A DNA stretch of 64,000 bases from contig CAZMCH010000012.1 in NCBI GenBank assembly GCA_964564735.1, positions 1 through 64,000 of the forward strand, given 5' to 3'. Below are positions 9,625 to 18,185 of this stretch, in pieces (positions within the stretch are counted from its first letter, which is position 1; every line of letters begins with the position of its first letter). Made by a program: the position numbers and the translations under genes. Origin of the DNA: CAZMCH01 sp964564735. GTDB lineage: Bacteria; Poribacteria; DTPJ01. The notes beneath the pieces are model-generated. The model saw only the letters and a program-made list of their open reading frames with translations, searched no databases and had not been told where the DNA came from.

Positions 9625-10725
9625 ATGGGCAAAAAAGTAAATATGGCTATCGTAGGTCTAGGTTTTGGGTCAGAGTTTATACCGATATATCAGAATCATC
9701 CTGACGTGAATCTGGTTGCTATATGCCAACGCACAAAAGATAAACTTGATAAAATAGGTGATACATTTGGCGTGGAAAAACGCTATACAGATTTTGATGA
9801 ACTAATCAAAGATGAAGAAGTGGAGGCTGTTCACATCAACACACCTATACATAATCATGCGCCTCATAGCATTTCTGCGCTAAATGCGGGAAAGCACGTA
9901 GCTTGCACTGTTCCGATGGCAACAACCGTTGAAGAATGTAAAAAAATTGTTGATGCACAAAGAAAATCAGGCAAAAATTACATGATGATGGAAACGACGG
10001 TTTATTCACGTGAATTTTTATATGTAAAGGAACTGCGTGATAAAGGCGAACTTGGGCGGATACAATTTCTTCGTGCTGCGCATCATCAAGAGATGGCGGG
10101 ATGGCCCGGATATTGGGAAGGTCTTCCACCAATGCACTATGCTACACATTGTGTAGGACCATGTTTGGCATTATCCCAGAAATTGGCTGATTATGTATCA
10201 TGTTTTGGTTCTGGACGAATTTCTGAAAATCTTATCCCGAAATATAATTCACCATTTGCAATAGAGACATGCCATATTAAGCTGAAAGATTCCGATCTAA
10301 GTGCAGAAATTACAAGATCGTTATTTAACACAGCAAGGCAATATATAGAAAGCTTTGATGTCTATGGCAGTAAAATGACTTATGAATGGCAACAGATTGA
10401 ACATGAAGACCCGGTAGTTTTTGTCGGTGAAGAACCAAAACGAGTTCATGTTCCTGATTTTGCGCATCTTTTACCTGAGCCTATAAGGCAATTTACGACT
10501 AAAGGCGTTTATGATATGGAGGAAAATCAGCATCTTTCATTCATTCAAGGCAGTGGACATGGTGGGTCACATCCACATCTAGCACATGAATTTGTTATGA
10601 GCATAATTGAAGATCGTGATCCTTTCCCAAATGCTGTTCAGTCAGCTAATTGGACATGCGTTGGAATTATTGCGCACGAATCCGCTTTGAAGGGCGGAGA
10701 GCTAATGAAACTGCCGGAGTTTTGA
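9625..10725 (+). CDS. Gfo/Idh/MocA family oxidoreductase
   Basis: This 366-residue protein has the N-terminal Rossmann motif VGLGFGSEF. The usual EKP signature is replaced by CTVPMATT, so the lysine common in the family is absent and catalysis may differ. Residues 160-200 (HHQEMAGWPGYWEGLPPMHY) and the C-terminal GSGHGGSHPHLAHEFV region are histidine-rich and could bind a metal or sugar. A strong ribosome site AAAGGAGGT lies 7 bases before the ATG. It is followed by a hairpin terminator. Confidence 0.9.
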   Translation: MGKKVNMAIVGLGFGSEFIPIYQNHPDVNLVAICQRTKDKLDKIGDTFGVEKRYTDFDELIKDEEVEAVHINTPIHNHAPHSISALNAGKHVACTVPMATTVEECKKIVDAQRKSGKNYMMMETTVYSREFLYVKELRDKGELGRIQFLRAAHHQEMAGWPGYWEGLPPMHYATHCVGPCLALSQKLADYVSCFGSGRISENLIPKYNSPFAIETCHIKLKDSDLSAEITRSLFNTARQYIESFDVYGSKMTYEWQQIEHEDPVVFVGEEPKRVHVPDFAHLLPEPIRQFTTKGVYDMEENQHLSFIQGSGHGGSHPHLAHEFVMSIIEDRDPFPNAVQSANWTCVGIIAHESALKGGELMKLPEF

Positions 10726-10735
10726 TTTATAAATA

Positions 10736-10762
10736 CATACCACCGCTAAGATCGGTGGTATG
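10736..10762 (+). terminator. Hairpin terminator-like element
   Basis: CATACCACCG at 10736-10745 pairs perfectly with CGGTGGTATG at 10753-10762 across a 7-base loop, 11 bases after the Gfo/Idh/MocA stop. The following ATTATATAG is AT-rich but has no long T run, so termination is likely rather than certain. Confidence 0.6.
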
Positions 10763-10790
10763 ATTATATAGTTCGTCAGGGAGATTTAAT

Positions 10791-11522
10791 ATCGACACAA
10801 TTCAAATAGTCATCCTATCAAGTATAATAATCATTTTAGCTTTTGTTATCAGGGGCTTAACTGGCTTTGGTTCTGGTTTAATAATGGTTCCCTTGATGCT
10901 TTTGTTCCTTGACATAAAGATAGTCGTTTCTATTGCCGCTGTTTTTGCTGTTCCTAGTGGAATTATGCTGATCTTCACCTTTCAGACAAGGAAATGGATT
11001 AGAAAAGATGTATTACCAATGCTAATTAGCGGAGCTATTATTGGAACTATCATCGGAACTTATATAATCGCATCATACAAAAGTGATATACTTAAAAAGG
11101 CTTTTGGCATATTTCTGGTTTTATATGCCTTAAAAATGCTTTTTTGGAATAAAAATAAACTTAAAGAGCCTAATAAATATTTTGGAATTCTAGCTGGCTT
11201 TTTGGGTGGAACACTAGGAGGAATGTTTAGCACAGGAGGACCTCCTGTAGTTATATATCTTAATAGCATAACCAATGATAAAAAGATTTTTAGGTCAACT
11301 ATATTATTTTATCTGCTTGTGGTTAACACTTGGCAGTTAATCACATATATATACAGTGGTTTAATCACAACAAATGTTTTGATTTTGTCATTATATTTAG
11401 CCCCAGCTTTTATTATTGGCAGTCTTTTAGGTTCATTGATTCATATAAAAATCAACGATAGTCTTTTCAATAAGGTAATCGCCTTAGTTCTATTAATTAC
11501 GGGTATTACAATCATTATATAA
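10791..11522 (+). CDS. TauE/SafE (TSUP) family anion exporter, apparent AUC start
   Basis: The protein is mostly membrane helices, with FGSGLIMVPL near the N-terminus and FSTGGPPVVIYL in the middle, both typical of TSUP permeases that move sulfite, sulfonates or related organic anions. The first ATG in frame (10884) would cut off the first helix. The frame is open back to a TGA at 10761-10763 and contains no ATG, GTG or TTG before 10884. An AGGGAG ribosome site at 10778-10783 is placed correctly for ATC at 10791. That start gives 243 residues, the family's usual length, and restores helix one (IVILSSIIIILAFVIRG). It converges on the beta-CASP gene with only 11 bases between them. Confidence 0.8.
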   Translation: MDTIQIVILSSIIIILAFVIRGLTGFGSGLIMVPLMLLFLDIKIVVSIAAVFAVPSGIMLIFTFQTRKWIRKDVLPMLISGAIIGTIIGTYIIASYKSDILKKAFGIFLVLYALKMLFWNKNKLKEPNKYFGILAGFLGGTLGGMFSTGGPPVVIYLNSITNDKKIFRSTILFYLLVVNTWQLITYIYSGLITTNVLILSLYLAPAFIIGSLLGSLIHIKINDSLFNKVIALVLLITGITIII

Positions 11523-11533
11523 ATGCTCAACAA

Positions 11534-12925
11534 CTAAATTTGGAAAGTCTGACCTGATTCTGGAACGACTGTATCACAACCATATCTTGATTTTAGTATC
11601 CCTGCCAGTGTTTCAGAACGTTCAGTTTCACCATGAACAACGAAAGTTCTTTCAATTGGTGATTTGATGTTATCAAAATATTCCACAAACTCGCTTTGAT
11701 CTGCGTGTGAACTTAACGCCTCAATATCCTCAACCTGCGCATTGACTCTGTATTCATCTCCAAATATCTTCACCGGGTTTATATGATCAACAAGCCTTCT
11801 ACCAAGAGTATTTTCCGCCTGATAGCCTACAATTAATATGACATTATTCTTGTTTTCAATATTGTTTTTGAGATGATGCAGTATTCTTCCTGATTCGCAC
11901 ATGCCCGATGCAGATATTATGACCATTGGTCCGTCCATCCTGTTGAGCATTTTTGAATTCTCAACATCTACAACATAATTCAATGTCTTGAATGTAAATG
12001 GGTCTGTTCCTTCCATCATAAAATGCAAGGTCTCAGTATCAAACAGGTCTTCATGCTTACTATAAACTTCGGTAGCCCTTGATGAAAGCGGGCTATCGAC
12101 ATAAACAGGTATATCAGGAATAAGTCCTTTTTGATATAACCGATTTAGAAAGTATACTATTGTCTGAGTTCTTCCAACGCTAAAAGCTGGTATTATGAGT
12201 TTTCCCTTTCCCAAGACAATTTTGGTTATAAGTTTAACAAGATGTTTTTGAACGTTATCTTCTTTTGGATGAAGCCGATCTCCATAAGTGCTTTCTGTAA
12301 TAAGATAATCTGTTTCTTTTATAGGAACTGGGTCTTTTATAATGGGAAGGTTTTTGCGTCCCAAATCACCTGTAAATGTGAGTCGTTTTTTTATGCCATT
12401 TTCAGTTATGTCAAATGTTGTGACTGATGACCCAAGTAAATGTCCTGCATCATGATAAGTAACCGTTATATCTGGGAATATTTCTGTTGGCTTTTCATAA
12501 GGTATAGGAACAAAATATTCCATTGCTTTTATAGCATCTTCCTGTTTATATAGAGGTTCAAAGAGATTTTTCTTTTGCTTGATGCGTATTTTGTTTACAA
12601 ACTCAACGTCCTTTTCCTGAATATGTGCTGAATCCAAAAGCATAATCTCACATAGATCAGTAGTTGCTGGAGTAGTAAAGATAGGTTTATTGAAGCCCAA
12701 TTTCACAAGTGTTGGTATATTTCCACTGTGATCAATATGCGCATGTGAAAGCACAAGCGCATCAATGGAATCAGGAATAAAAGGCAGGTTCCTGTTACAT
12801 TCAAAAGCTTCCTTTCGTTTGCCCTGATTTAGACCACAATCTAAAAGTATTCGCTTTCCTTTGGCTTCTAAAAGGTGCATCGAGCCTGTAACTGTACGAA
12901 CTGCACCAAAAAAAGTAATATTCAC
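11534..12925 (-). CDS. Metallo-beta-lactamase fold, beta-CASP RNA-processing nuclease
   Basis: This 463-residue protein has the metal-binding motif SHAHIDHSGN at about residue 60. Further motifs are DAGHLLGSS, LTFTGDLG, the beta-CASP cap region (IPAFSVGRTQ, SGMCESGRILHH), and a C-terminal RMMBL-like part with SSHADQSEFVEYF and VHGE. It matches the YsaA/YsiC class of MBL-fold exonucleases or CPSF-like RNases in length and order. Such enzymes cut or trim RNA in the cytoplasm. It is oriented against the TSUP gene and stands alone. Confidence 0.92.
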   Translation of the reverse strand: MNITFFGAVRTVTGSMHLLEAKGKRILLDCGLNQGKRKEAFECNRNLPFIPDSIDALVLSHAHIDHSGNIPTLVKLGFNKPIFTTPATTDLCEIMLLDSAHIQEKDVEFVNKIRIKQKKNLFEPLYKQEDAIKAMEYFVPIPYEKPTEIFPDITVTYHDAGHLLGSSVTTFDITENGIKKRLTFTGDLGRKNLPIIKDPVPIKETDYLITESTYGDRLHPKEDNVQKHLVKLITKIVLGKGKLIIPAFSVGRTQTIVYFLNRLYQKGLIPDIPVYVDSPLSSRATEVYSKHEDLFDTETLHFMMEGTDPFTFKTLNYVVDVENSKMLNRMDGPMVIISASGMCESGRILHHLKNNIENKNNVILIVGYQAENTLGRRLVDHINPVKIFGDEYRVNAQVEDIEALSSHADQSEFVEYFDNIKSPIERTFVVHGETERSETLAGILKSRYGCDTVVPESGQTFQI

Positions 12926-12962
12926 TTTTTCACCTCACCGCTTATCTTTAAAAATCTCAAAA

Positions 12963-13943
12963 TTAGCAACAATCAACCCTGTTCACCCTTAATTCATGCG
13001 AACCATCAACCCTTGCGTATTCGTAATAATAGAAAATCTGGCTTTTGAATTTTATGGCGTCCATGTATCTAAGAGAACCAGAACCATGAGGCGAAGTCAG
13101 TATGGGAGATTTTTCGCTGACATGGTGATAATTCTTGAAATCAAATGTTATTGCAAGTCCTGTCTTTTCCTCATAATTTTCTCCAACTGATGACCCGCCA
13201 TCATAAAACACATTGAATATTGGAGGCGTATAAATTGCGCATGAAACCCTTGTTGCATAGGCGTTCCAATTTTCATCTGATGGAGGCGACATAACATCTC
13301 CAACCCATTTCCATTCTATACCGTCAGAACTCAAAGCAAGTCCTGTATTTGATGATGTTTTGCCTGTATTGAATACATCGGCGGTTTTATGGAATGAGTC
13401 ATCGCTTCCTATTTTGGGAGTCGGTGCATAACTGATGAACATGTAATATACTCCACCAAAAACCATCACATAAGGGTCTTTTACGCCATCAACTCCACAG
13501 TCGTTGGGATCAACAACAAGCCTTCGTGTATTAGGATCAAAATCCTTTGGTGAATCTGCGGAAATCATATCAATTTTCCATTTATTATCCTTTGGATCGA
13601 CATAACCAATATATAACCTATATTTCCCGTCCAGACATTTTACAATTGCAGAACGTTCAACGGATATTCCTCCGAACAAATCTTTTGATGCTTTCCATAT
13701 CTCACTGAAATTTATCCCGTCTTTGCTTTCGGATATTCCACATTCATACCCGCGCCCTTGTCCTCTTGGCTTTCGTCTGCGATAATAGAGATAGAACATA
13801 TCTTTTTCGTCATCATATATCGCTCCCGGTGCACCGATCCAGTATCCTTCGCCATTTGCAGGAGGTTCATAAATTGTTATTCCATCTTCGGGCTTAAATA
13901 ACGTGGCAAGCCCAAACCATCGTTTATGTTCTATATTCATCAT
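12963..13943 (-). CDS. Five-bladed beta-propeller, GH43/GH32-like protein
   Basis: This 326-residue protein has no obvious signal peptide. It carries spaced YYRRRKPRGQGRGYE, SKDGINF, VKDPYVMVFGG and SSDGIEWKWVGD motifs, as expected of five-bladed propeller glycosidases and their relatives. The acidic residue in VKDPY fits the general acid/modulator position of GH43-like enzymes. Many sequences like this are annotated only as exosialidase-like or hypothetical, so enzyme class and substrate are open. It is read on the minus strand away from the repeat-rich gap at 13944-14488. Confidence 0.7.
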   Translation of the reverse strand: MMNIEHKRWFGLATLFKPEDGITIYEPPANGEGYWIGAPGAIYDDEKDMFYLYYRRRKPRGQGRGYECGISESKDGINFSEIWKASKDLFGGISVERSAIVKCLDGKYRLYIGYVDPKDNKWKIDMISADSPKDFDPNTRRLVVDPNDCGVDGVKDPYVMVFGGVYYMFISYAPTPKIGSDDSFHKTADVFNTGKTSSNTGLALSSDGIEWKWVGDVMSPPSDENWNAYATRVSCAIYTPPIFNVFYDGGSSVGENYEEKTGLAITFDFKNYHHVSEKSPILTSPHGSGSLRYMDAIKFKSQIFYYYEYARVDGSHELRVNRVDCC

Positions 13944-14072
13944 AACACCTTCCTAAAAAAGTCTTCTTTTATCAAAGGAATATTTAATGGGATTTTCCGT
14001 TATATAATCAAGGCATATCCATTATTATATCCGTAAATGGTTTCATTATCAATACAACTTTTTGGAGTTAAC

Positions 14073-14349
14073 GTCAGTTCGATATAAGAATGAACCACAA
14101 AGACACTAAAACACAAAGTATCACAAGGGATTAAAGATTAAATCTTTAACATTGCATTTTTGCAAGAAAACCATTTATTTTCAATATTCTATCCTCTGAT
14201 TTCATCTGTTTAAAAAATCAGAGATAATCAGCGGTTTATTCCTTTTTTGCAACGTTAAACAGCTTTAATCTTTTAATCTCCAATCTTATTTCTTGCTTTG
14301 TGCCTTTGTGTCTTGGTGGTAAATACAATTTTTTACGTCGAACTCACGT
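14073..14349. repeat. MITE-like dispersed repeat, copy 1 (277 bp)
   Basis: This segment is about 90% identical to 58374-58643. Its ends are imperfect inverted repeats: GTCAGTTCGA on the left and TCGAACTCACGT on the right. Just inside, ACCACAAAGACACTAAAACA on the left pairs approximately with GTGCCTTTGTGTCTTGGTGG on the right. It fills the centre of the 545-base gap 13944-14488 and has no coding potential. Copy 1 contains a short TCCAATC segment that copy 2 lacks. Confidence 0.9.
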
Positions 14350-14395
14350 GAGTTAATAAGAAGCAGAGATATAGAGAAATAAAAAATGATGATAA

Positions 14396-14464
14396 TTGCT
14401 CGGGACAAAATATCAAGAGGAAATTTGTACTGCATAAAACAAAAAGATGACACATGCTTAATAA
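14396..14464 (+). repeat. ~65-bp dispersed repeat, copy B
   Basis: This segment matches 9331-9397 with a few substitutions and keeps the same orientation. It lies between the MITE-like repeat and a short open frame. Confidence 0.7.
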
Positions 14465-14488
14465 TAAACGTTAAAGAGATGTGCCTCC

Positions 14489-14677
14489 ATGATTGATATA
14501 AATGCTAATACAATCGGTCAAGTCTATCAAGACATAATTAATGAATTCTCAGACATAAACTCGGCAAGGCTTGATATTCTTGAAACTATCAGATTTTTAA
14601 GCCAGATGAATATCTTGCAAAGTAGGCATTATCACATTGTCTATGCAACGGTCATACTTCGGACAGATATGCTTTAG
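14489..14677 (+). CDS. Doubtful 62-residue ORF upstream of RNase Y
   Basis: The frame starts at ATG 14489 with only a weak AAAGAGATG upstream and encodes residues such as TIGQVYQDIINEFSDI. I find no motif, signal peptide or family. Its position in front of rny recalls zapA in other bacteria, but the sequence does not resemble ZapA. It may be an accidental open frame. Confidence 0.2.
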   Translation: MIDINANTIGQVYQDIINEFSDINSARLDILETIRFLSQMNILQSRHYHIVYATVILRTDML

Positions 14678-14686
14678 ATTTTTATC

Positions 14687-14715
14687 TTGACACCTAAATC
14701 AAAAAAGAGTAAACT
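14687..14715 (+). promoter_or_regulatory. Sigma-70-type promoter for rny
   Basis: A perfect -35 TTGACA (14687-14692), a 17-base spacer and -10 TAAACT (14710-14715) precede the RNase Y ribosome site, implying a leader of about 100 bases. Confidence 0.5.
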
Positions 14716-14820
14716 TAGCTTAAATATAGACCTTAAATCAGCACTAAATAAAAGCAAAATTACAGTATATATAATTAATTTATATCACAAATACTACTCT
14801 TAGGATGGAGGTGCGTTTCC

Positions 14821-16383
14821 ATACAAAACATATTATTACCAATAATCTTATGTCTTGTTGGTATTGCTATTGGGTATTTTATCCGAGAAGCTATCGGCAG
14901 GACGAAAAAAAATTCTGCTGAAATGCAGGCAAAAGAATTGCTTATGCGTTCACAAAAAGAAGCAGAAGATAAAAAAAGGGAGATAGAACTTTTAACAAAG
15001 GATGAGTTATATAAGTTACGTTCACAATTTGATAAGGAGACTCAGGATAAAAGATTAGAATTACAAAAGTTTGAAAAAAGGTTACTTGCAAAAGAGGAAA
15101 ACTTAGATAACAAAGTTACTATCATTGACAAAAAAGAACAACAAGTCAACAATCATGAGCAAAAACTAATGCAAAGAGAGAAATCTCTTGATGAACGAGA
15201 ACAACAGCTTTCTGCCTTAGAAAATGAGCAAAGGGCTATATTGTCAAAGCTGTCTGGGTTATCTCCACAGCAAGCTAAAGAAGCTCTTATTATGCGTATG
15301 CGTGATGAGGCTAAACACGAAGCGGCGCTTATGATCCGAAAGATTGAAGAACAAGCACAGGAAGCCGGAGATAAACGAGCAAGGGAGATCATAAGCCTTG
15401 CAATTCAAAGATGTGCTGTTGATCATGTCTCAGAAAATACTGTTACTGCTGTATCTCTCCGAGATGATGAGATGAAAGGCAGAATAATAGGACGAGAGGG
15501 GCGAAATATCAGAGCATTAGAAACTGCAACAGGCGTTGATGTTATCATTGATGACACACCCGGGGCGGTTATACTATCAGCCTTTGATCCTGTTAGACGA
15601 GAAGTTGCAAGAATGGCTCTTGAAAGATTGATCGCAGACGGCAGGATCCATACTGCACGTATTGAGGAAGTAACAGAAAAAGCCAGAGAAGACCTTGAAA
15701 ATAGAATTCGTGAAGAAGGCGAACAAGCAGCTCTTGATGTGAATGTTAATGGCTTGCATCCAGAGGAAATAAGGCTTCTTGGGACGCTCAGATTCAGGAC
15801 AAGCTATGGTCAAAATGCCCTTCAACATTCAAAAGAAGTTGCTTTATTAACGGGAATGATGGCAGCAGAACTTCATGAAAATGAAGCCCTTGCCAGACGT
15901 ATTGGCTTACTTCATGATATTGGAAAAGCAGTCAATCATGAAGTTGAGGGAACTCATGCCCAATTAGGTGCTGAACTTGCCCGAAAATTTCAGGAATCTG
16001 GTAATGTCATACATGCCATAGAGGCTCATCACGAGGACGGAATTAAGCCACATACAGTTCTTGCTGTTTTAGTCCAAGCGGCTGACGCTCTGTCTGCAGC
16101 ACGTCCCGGGGCAAGACGAGAAACCTTAGAGCATTATATCAAGCGATTGCAGAAACTTGAGGAAGTTGCTGATTCTTTCTCTGGTGTTGATAAGGCTTAT
16201 GCTATACAGGCTGGTCGTGAGATCAGGGTTATCGTTCAGCATGATATTGTTGACGACATCGGTGCAGGTCAATTGGCTAAAGATATTGCCAAAAAATTGG
16301 AAGATGAACTCCAACATCAATATCCCGGCATGATCAAAGTAACTGCAATACGTGAAACACGAGCAGTTGAATATGCAAGGTAG
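14821..16383 (+). CDS. rny: Ribonuclease Y, apparent AUA start
   Basis: RNase Y is a membrane-anchored endonuclease that initiates mRNA decay. Beyond the N-terminal anchor there is a long coiled coil (about residues 35-190), a KH domain (GREGRNIRALETATGVDVII) and an HD domain with LLHDIGKAVNHEVEG and AIEAHHEDG. The first usual start (ATG 14923) would remove the membrane helix. Upstream in frame lies IILCLVGIAIGYFI, preceded by ATA at 14821, which sits 9 bases after a GGAGG site. No ATG, GTG or TTG occurs in frame there. Starting at ATA gives 520 residues, the family's normal length. It lies in the same run as ymdB, as in Bacillus. Confidence 0.93.
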   Translation: MQNILLPIILCLVGIAIGYFIREAIGRTKKNSAEMQAKELLMRSQKEAEDKKREIELLTKDELYKLRSQFDKETQDKRLELQKFEKRLLAKEENLDNKVTIIDKKEQQVNNHEQKLMQREKSLDEREQQLSALENEQRAILSKLSGLSPQQAKEALIMRMRDEAKHEAALMIRKIEEQAQEAGDKRAREIISLAIQRCAVDHVSENTVTAVSLRDDEMKGRIIGREGRNIRALETATGVDVIIDDTPGAVILSAFDPVRREVARMALERLIADGRIHTARIEEVTEKAREDLENRIREEGEQAALDVNVNGLHPEEIRLLGTLRFRTSYGQNALQHSKEVALLTGMMAAELHENEALARRIGLLHDIGKAVNHEVEGTHAQLGAELARKFQESGNVIHAIEAHHEDGIKPHTVLAVLVQAADALSAARPGARRETLEHYIKRLQKLEEVADSFSGVDKAYAIQAGREIRVIVQHDIVDDIGAGQLAKDIAKKLEDELQHQYPGMIKVTAIRETRAVEYAR

Positions 16384-16511
16384 ATTTTTTTCCTATAAAT
16401 CAATCAAGTTTTCTGGATTCTGATTTTTTGTGAATGATATTTTATAATTCCATGAATGTAAGAATCCAGAAAAATATCTTTTTATTGTTTAATATGAAGG
16501 AGAAGTTTATC

Positions 16512-17177
16512 ATGAAACTATTATTCATCAGGTGTTTGTGTGGATGTATGTTAGTGGCAAGCATGTTTATAAGCAACTCTTATGCTTTATTTTACAATTT
16601 TGAGAATGGCGATCAGGGTTGGCAACAGATCAACGGAACCTGTAAAGTGGAAAAAGGCGAATATGTTGTTACTGGAAATGATGGTGTAGGAGTTTTACCT
16701 GATTCTGATTGGAAAGAGAATTGGTCTGATTATACCGTTGAGTGCAAAGCCAAAATGGATCAAGGACCCGATAATATGGGCGTATTAGTCAGGTACCAGA
16801 AACCAGATACATACTATATATTTGCTATAATGAATGGAAGACAACAGGCAGAAGTATGGAGTCGTATTGCAGGGGCATATACGAACCATCTAAATCTTCC
16901 ATACCCCAACAAAATTGGGGATGTTTATATTATAAAGGTTATAGCCGAAAAAGATAACTTTAAATTTTTTATAAACGAAGAACTTATAACAGAATGGTCT
17001 GATAATCAGCTAAAAACTGGAAAAATCGGCGTAAGGACTTATAGTTCTGTTTCTCGTTTTGATGATATTTTAATTACTGGCGCTGGAATACCAAAATCAT
17101 CAGGCGAACCAGGATTGGTTGAACCATTATCTAAGCTTACCATTACGTGGGGCAAATTAAAAATTCAGCCTAAATAA
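16512..17177 (+). CDS. Secreted concanavalin-A-like (DUF1080/LamG-type) protein
   Basis: I chose the ATG at 16512 because AAGGAG lies 10 bases ahead of it and it begins a signal peptide (MKLLFIRCLCGCMLVASMF); in-frame ATGs at 16434 and 16494 are less likely. The mature protein of about 195 residues starts YNFENGDQGWQQ and has jelly-roll features (GVLVRYQKPDTYYIF, KTGKIGVRTYSS). These are typical of 3-keto-disaccharide hydrolase/DUF1080 and LamG-like carbohydrate-binding folds. It ends in a short tail KLTITWGKLK. No catalytic residues are evident, so binding of glycans outside the cytoplasm is the best guess. Confidence 0.75.
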   Translation: MKLLFIRCLCGCMLVASMFISNSYALFYNFENGDQGWQQINGTCKVEKGEYVVTGNDGVGVLPDSDWKENWSDYTVECKAKMDQGPDNMGVLVRYQKPDTYYIFAIMNGRQQAEVWSRIAGAYTNHLNLPYPNKIGDVYIIKVIAEKDNFKFFINEELITEWSDNQLKTGKIGVRTYSSVSRFDDILITGAGIPKSSGEPGLVEPLSKLTITWGKLKIQPK

Positions 17178-17214
17178 TCATTTATAGCGTCTTTTAAGTA
17201 ATGAAATAAGAATT

Positions 17215-18009
17215 ATGGAAAATCAAATTTATATTGGTGATAGCTTAGAAATATTAGAGCAACTCCCCTCCAATTTTTTCCAGCTTATGGTTACATCCCC
17301 GCCTTATTGGAATGTCAGAGATTATGGTCATCAAGATCAAATAGGTTTTTATGATACTTTGGACGAATATTTGTCAAAATTGGGAAAAGTCTGGAAAGAG
17401 GTTGTAAGAACGTTATTACCAGATGGCAAAATTGCTCTAAATATAGCAAATGTTTATTACAATGAACCAGACGAAAAACGCAAGACAACCGCTAATATTT
17501 CTATGCTTCTTTGGCAACAGCTTGATAATATTGACGACCTAAGATTCATGGGAACAATATATTGGCAAAAGACGACTTCCAGAAGTGGCGCGGTTCTTTT
17601 TGGTAGCTATCCCTATCCAACCAATTTTATGATTTCAAATGCTGTTGAGCCTATTCACATTTTTAGAAAAGTGGGCGAAAGGAAAGTATCAAAAGAAATC
17701 AAAGAGAAATCAAAGGTCAGTATAGAGGAATTTAGGCAATTTAGAGATGCGATCTGGAATGATATTAACGGTGTTGCAGACAAACACAGCGCCGCATATC
17801 CAGTGGAATTGCCAAAACGCTTAATCAGGATGTTTTCCTATTGGAACGACTGGATTTTAGACCCATTTTTGGGAAGTGGCTCAACAATGAGGGCGGCGAA
17901 TGAGTTAGGAAGAAATTGTGTTGGCATTGAACTAAATCCAGATTTCTTGGATATAATCAAAGAAAAGGTTGGGTTTGAGCAAGAAGATAATAGAACGCTG
18001 ATTAAATAG
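17215..18009 (+). CDS. Site-specific DNA methyltransferase, beta-class (N4-cytosine or N6-adenine)
   Basis: This 264-residue protein has the catalytic motif TSPPYWNVRDYG near residue 29 and the AdoMet-binding motif DPFLGSGSTMRAA near residue 220. Motif IV before motif I defines the beta class of amino-methyltransferases. The S-P-P-Y form of motif IV favours N4-cytosine methylation, though N6-adenine cannot be excluded. No restriction endonuclease or specificity subunit lies nearby, so it is an orphan enzyme in this window. Its neighbours are a secreted lectin-like gene and ymdB. Confidence 0.9.
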   Translation: MENQIYIGDSLEILEQLPSNFFQLMVTSPPYWNVRDYGHQDQIGFYDTLDEYLSKLGKVWKEVVRTLLPDGKIALNIANVYYNEPDEKRKTTANISMLLWQQLDNIDDLRFMGTIYWQKTTSRSGAVLFGSYPYPTNFMISNAVEPIHIFRKVGERKVSKEIKEKSKVSIEEFRQFRDAIWNDINGVADKHSAAYPVELPKRLIRMFSYWNDWILDPFLGSGSTMRAANELGRNCVGIELNPDFLDIIKEKVGFEQEDNRTLIK

Positions 18010-18128
18010 ATCAAAAAGAGATAGAATGCTGATTAAATGGATTTAGCGGATTAGCGCGGATAAAACAGTAAAATATTTAATCATTATTCTATTCCTAAAA
18101 GACTTATTCATAACTAGAAAATCCCCCT

Positions 18129-18155
18129 AAGTCTCCCTTTGAGAAAGGGAGACTT
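18129..18155 (+). terminator. Perfect 12-bp stem-loop between methyltransferase and ymdB
   Basis: AAGTCTCCCTTT at 18129-18140 pairs perfectly with AAAGGGAGACTT at 18144-18155 around the loop GAG. No T run follows. It may end the methyltransferase transcript, or it may be another dispersed hairpin repeat. A CGGAT-type repeat lies just upstream at about 18020-18062. Confidence 0.45.
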
Positions 18156-18185
18156 CAAGGTCATATTAAAAGAAAATAAAAACAA

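Noticed and set aside
14073..14349. The MITE-like repeat as a structured non-coding RNA gene
   Set aside because: No promoter or terminator goes with either copy, and the sequence ends look like element termini rather than transcript ends.
14489..14677. zapA upstream of rny
   Set aside because: The position fits but the sequence shows no ZapA-like features.
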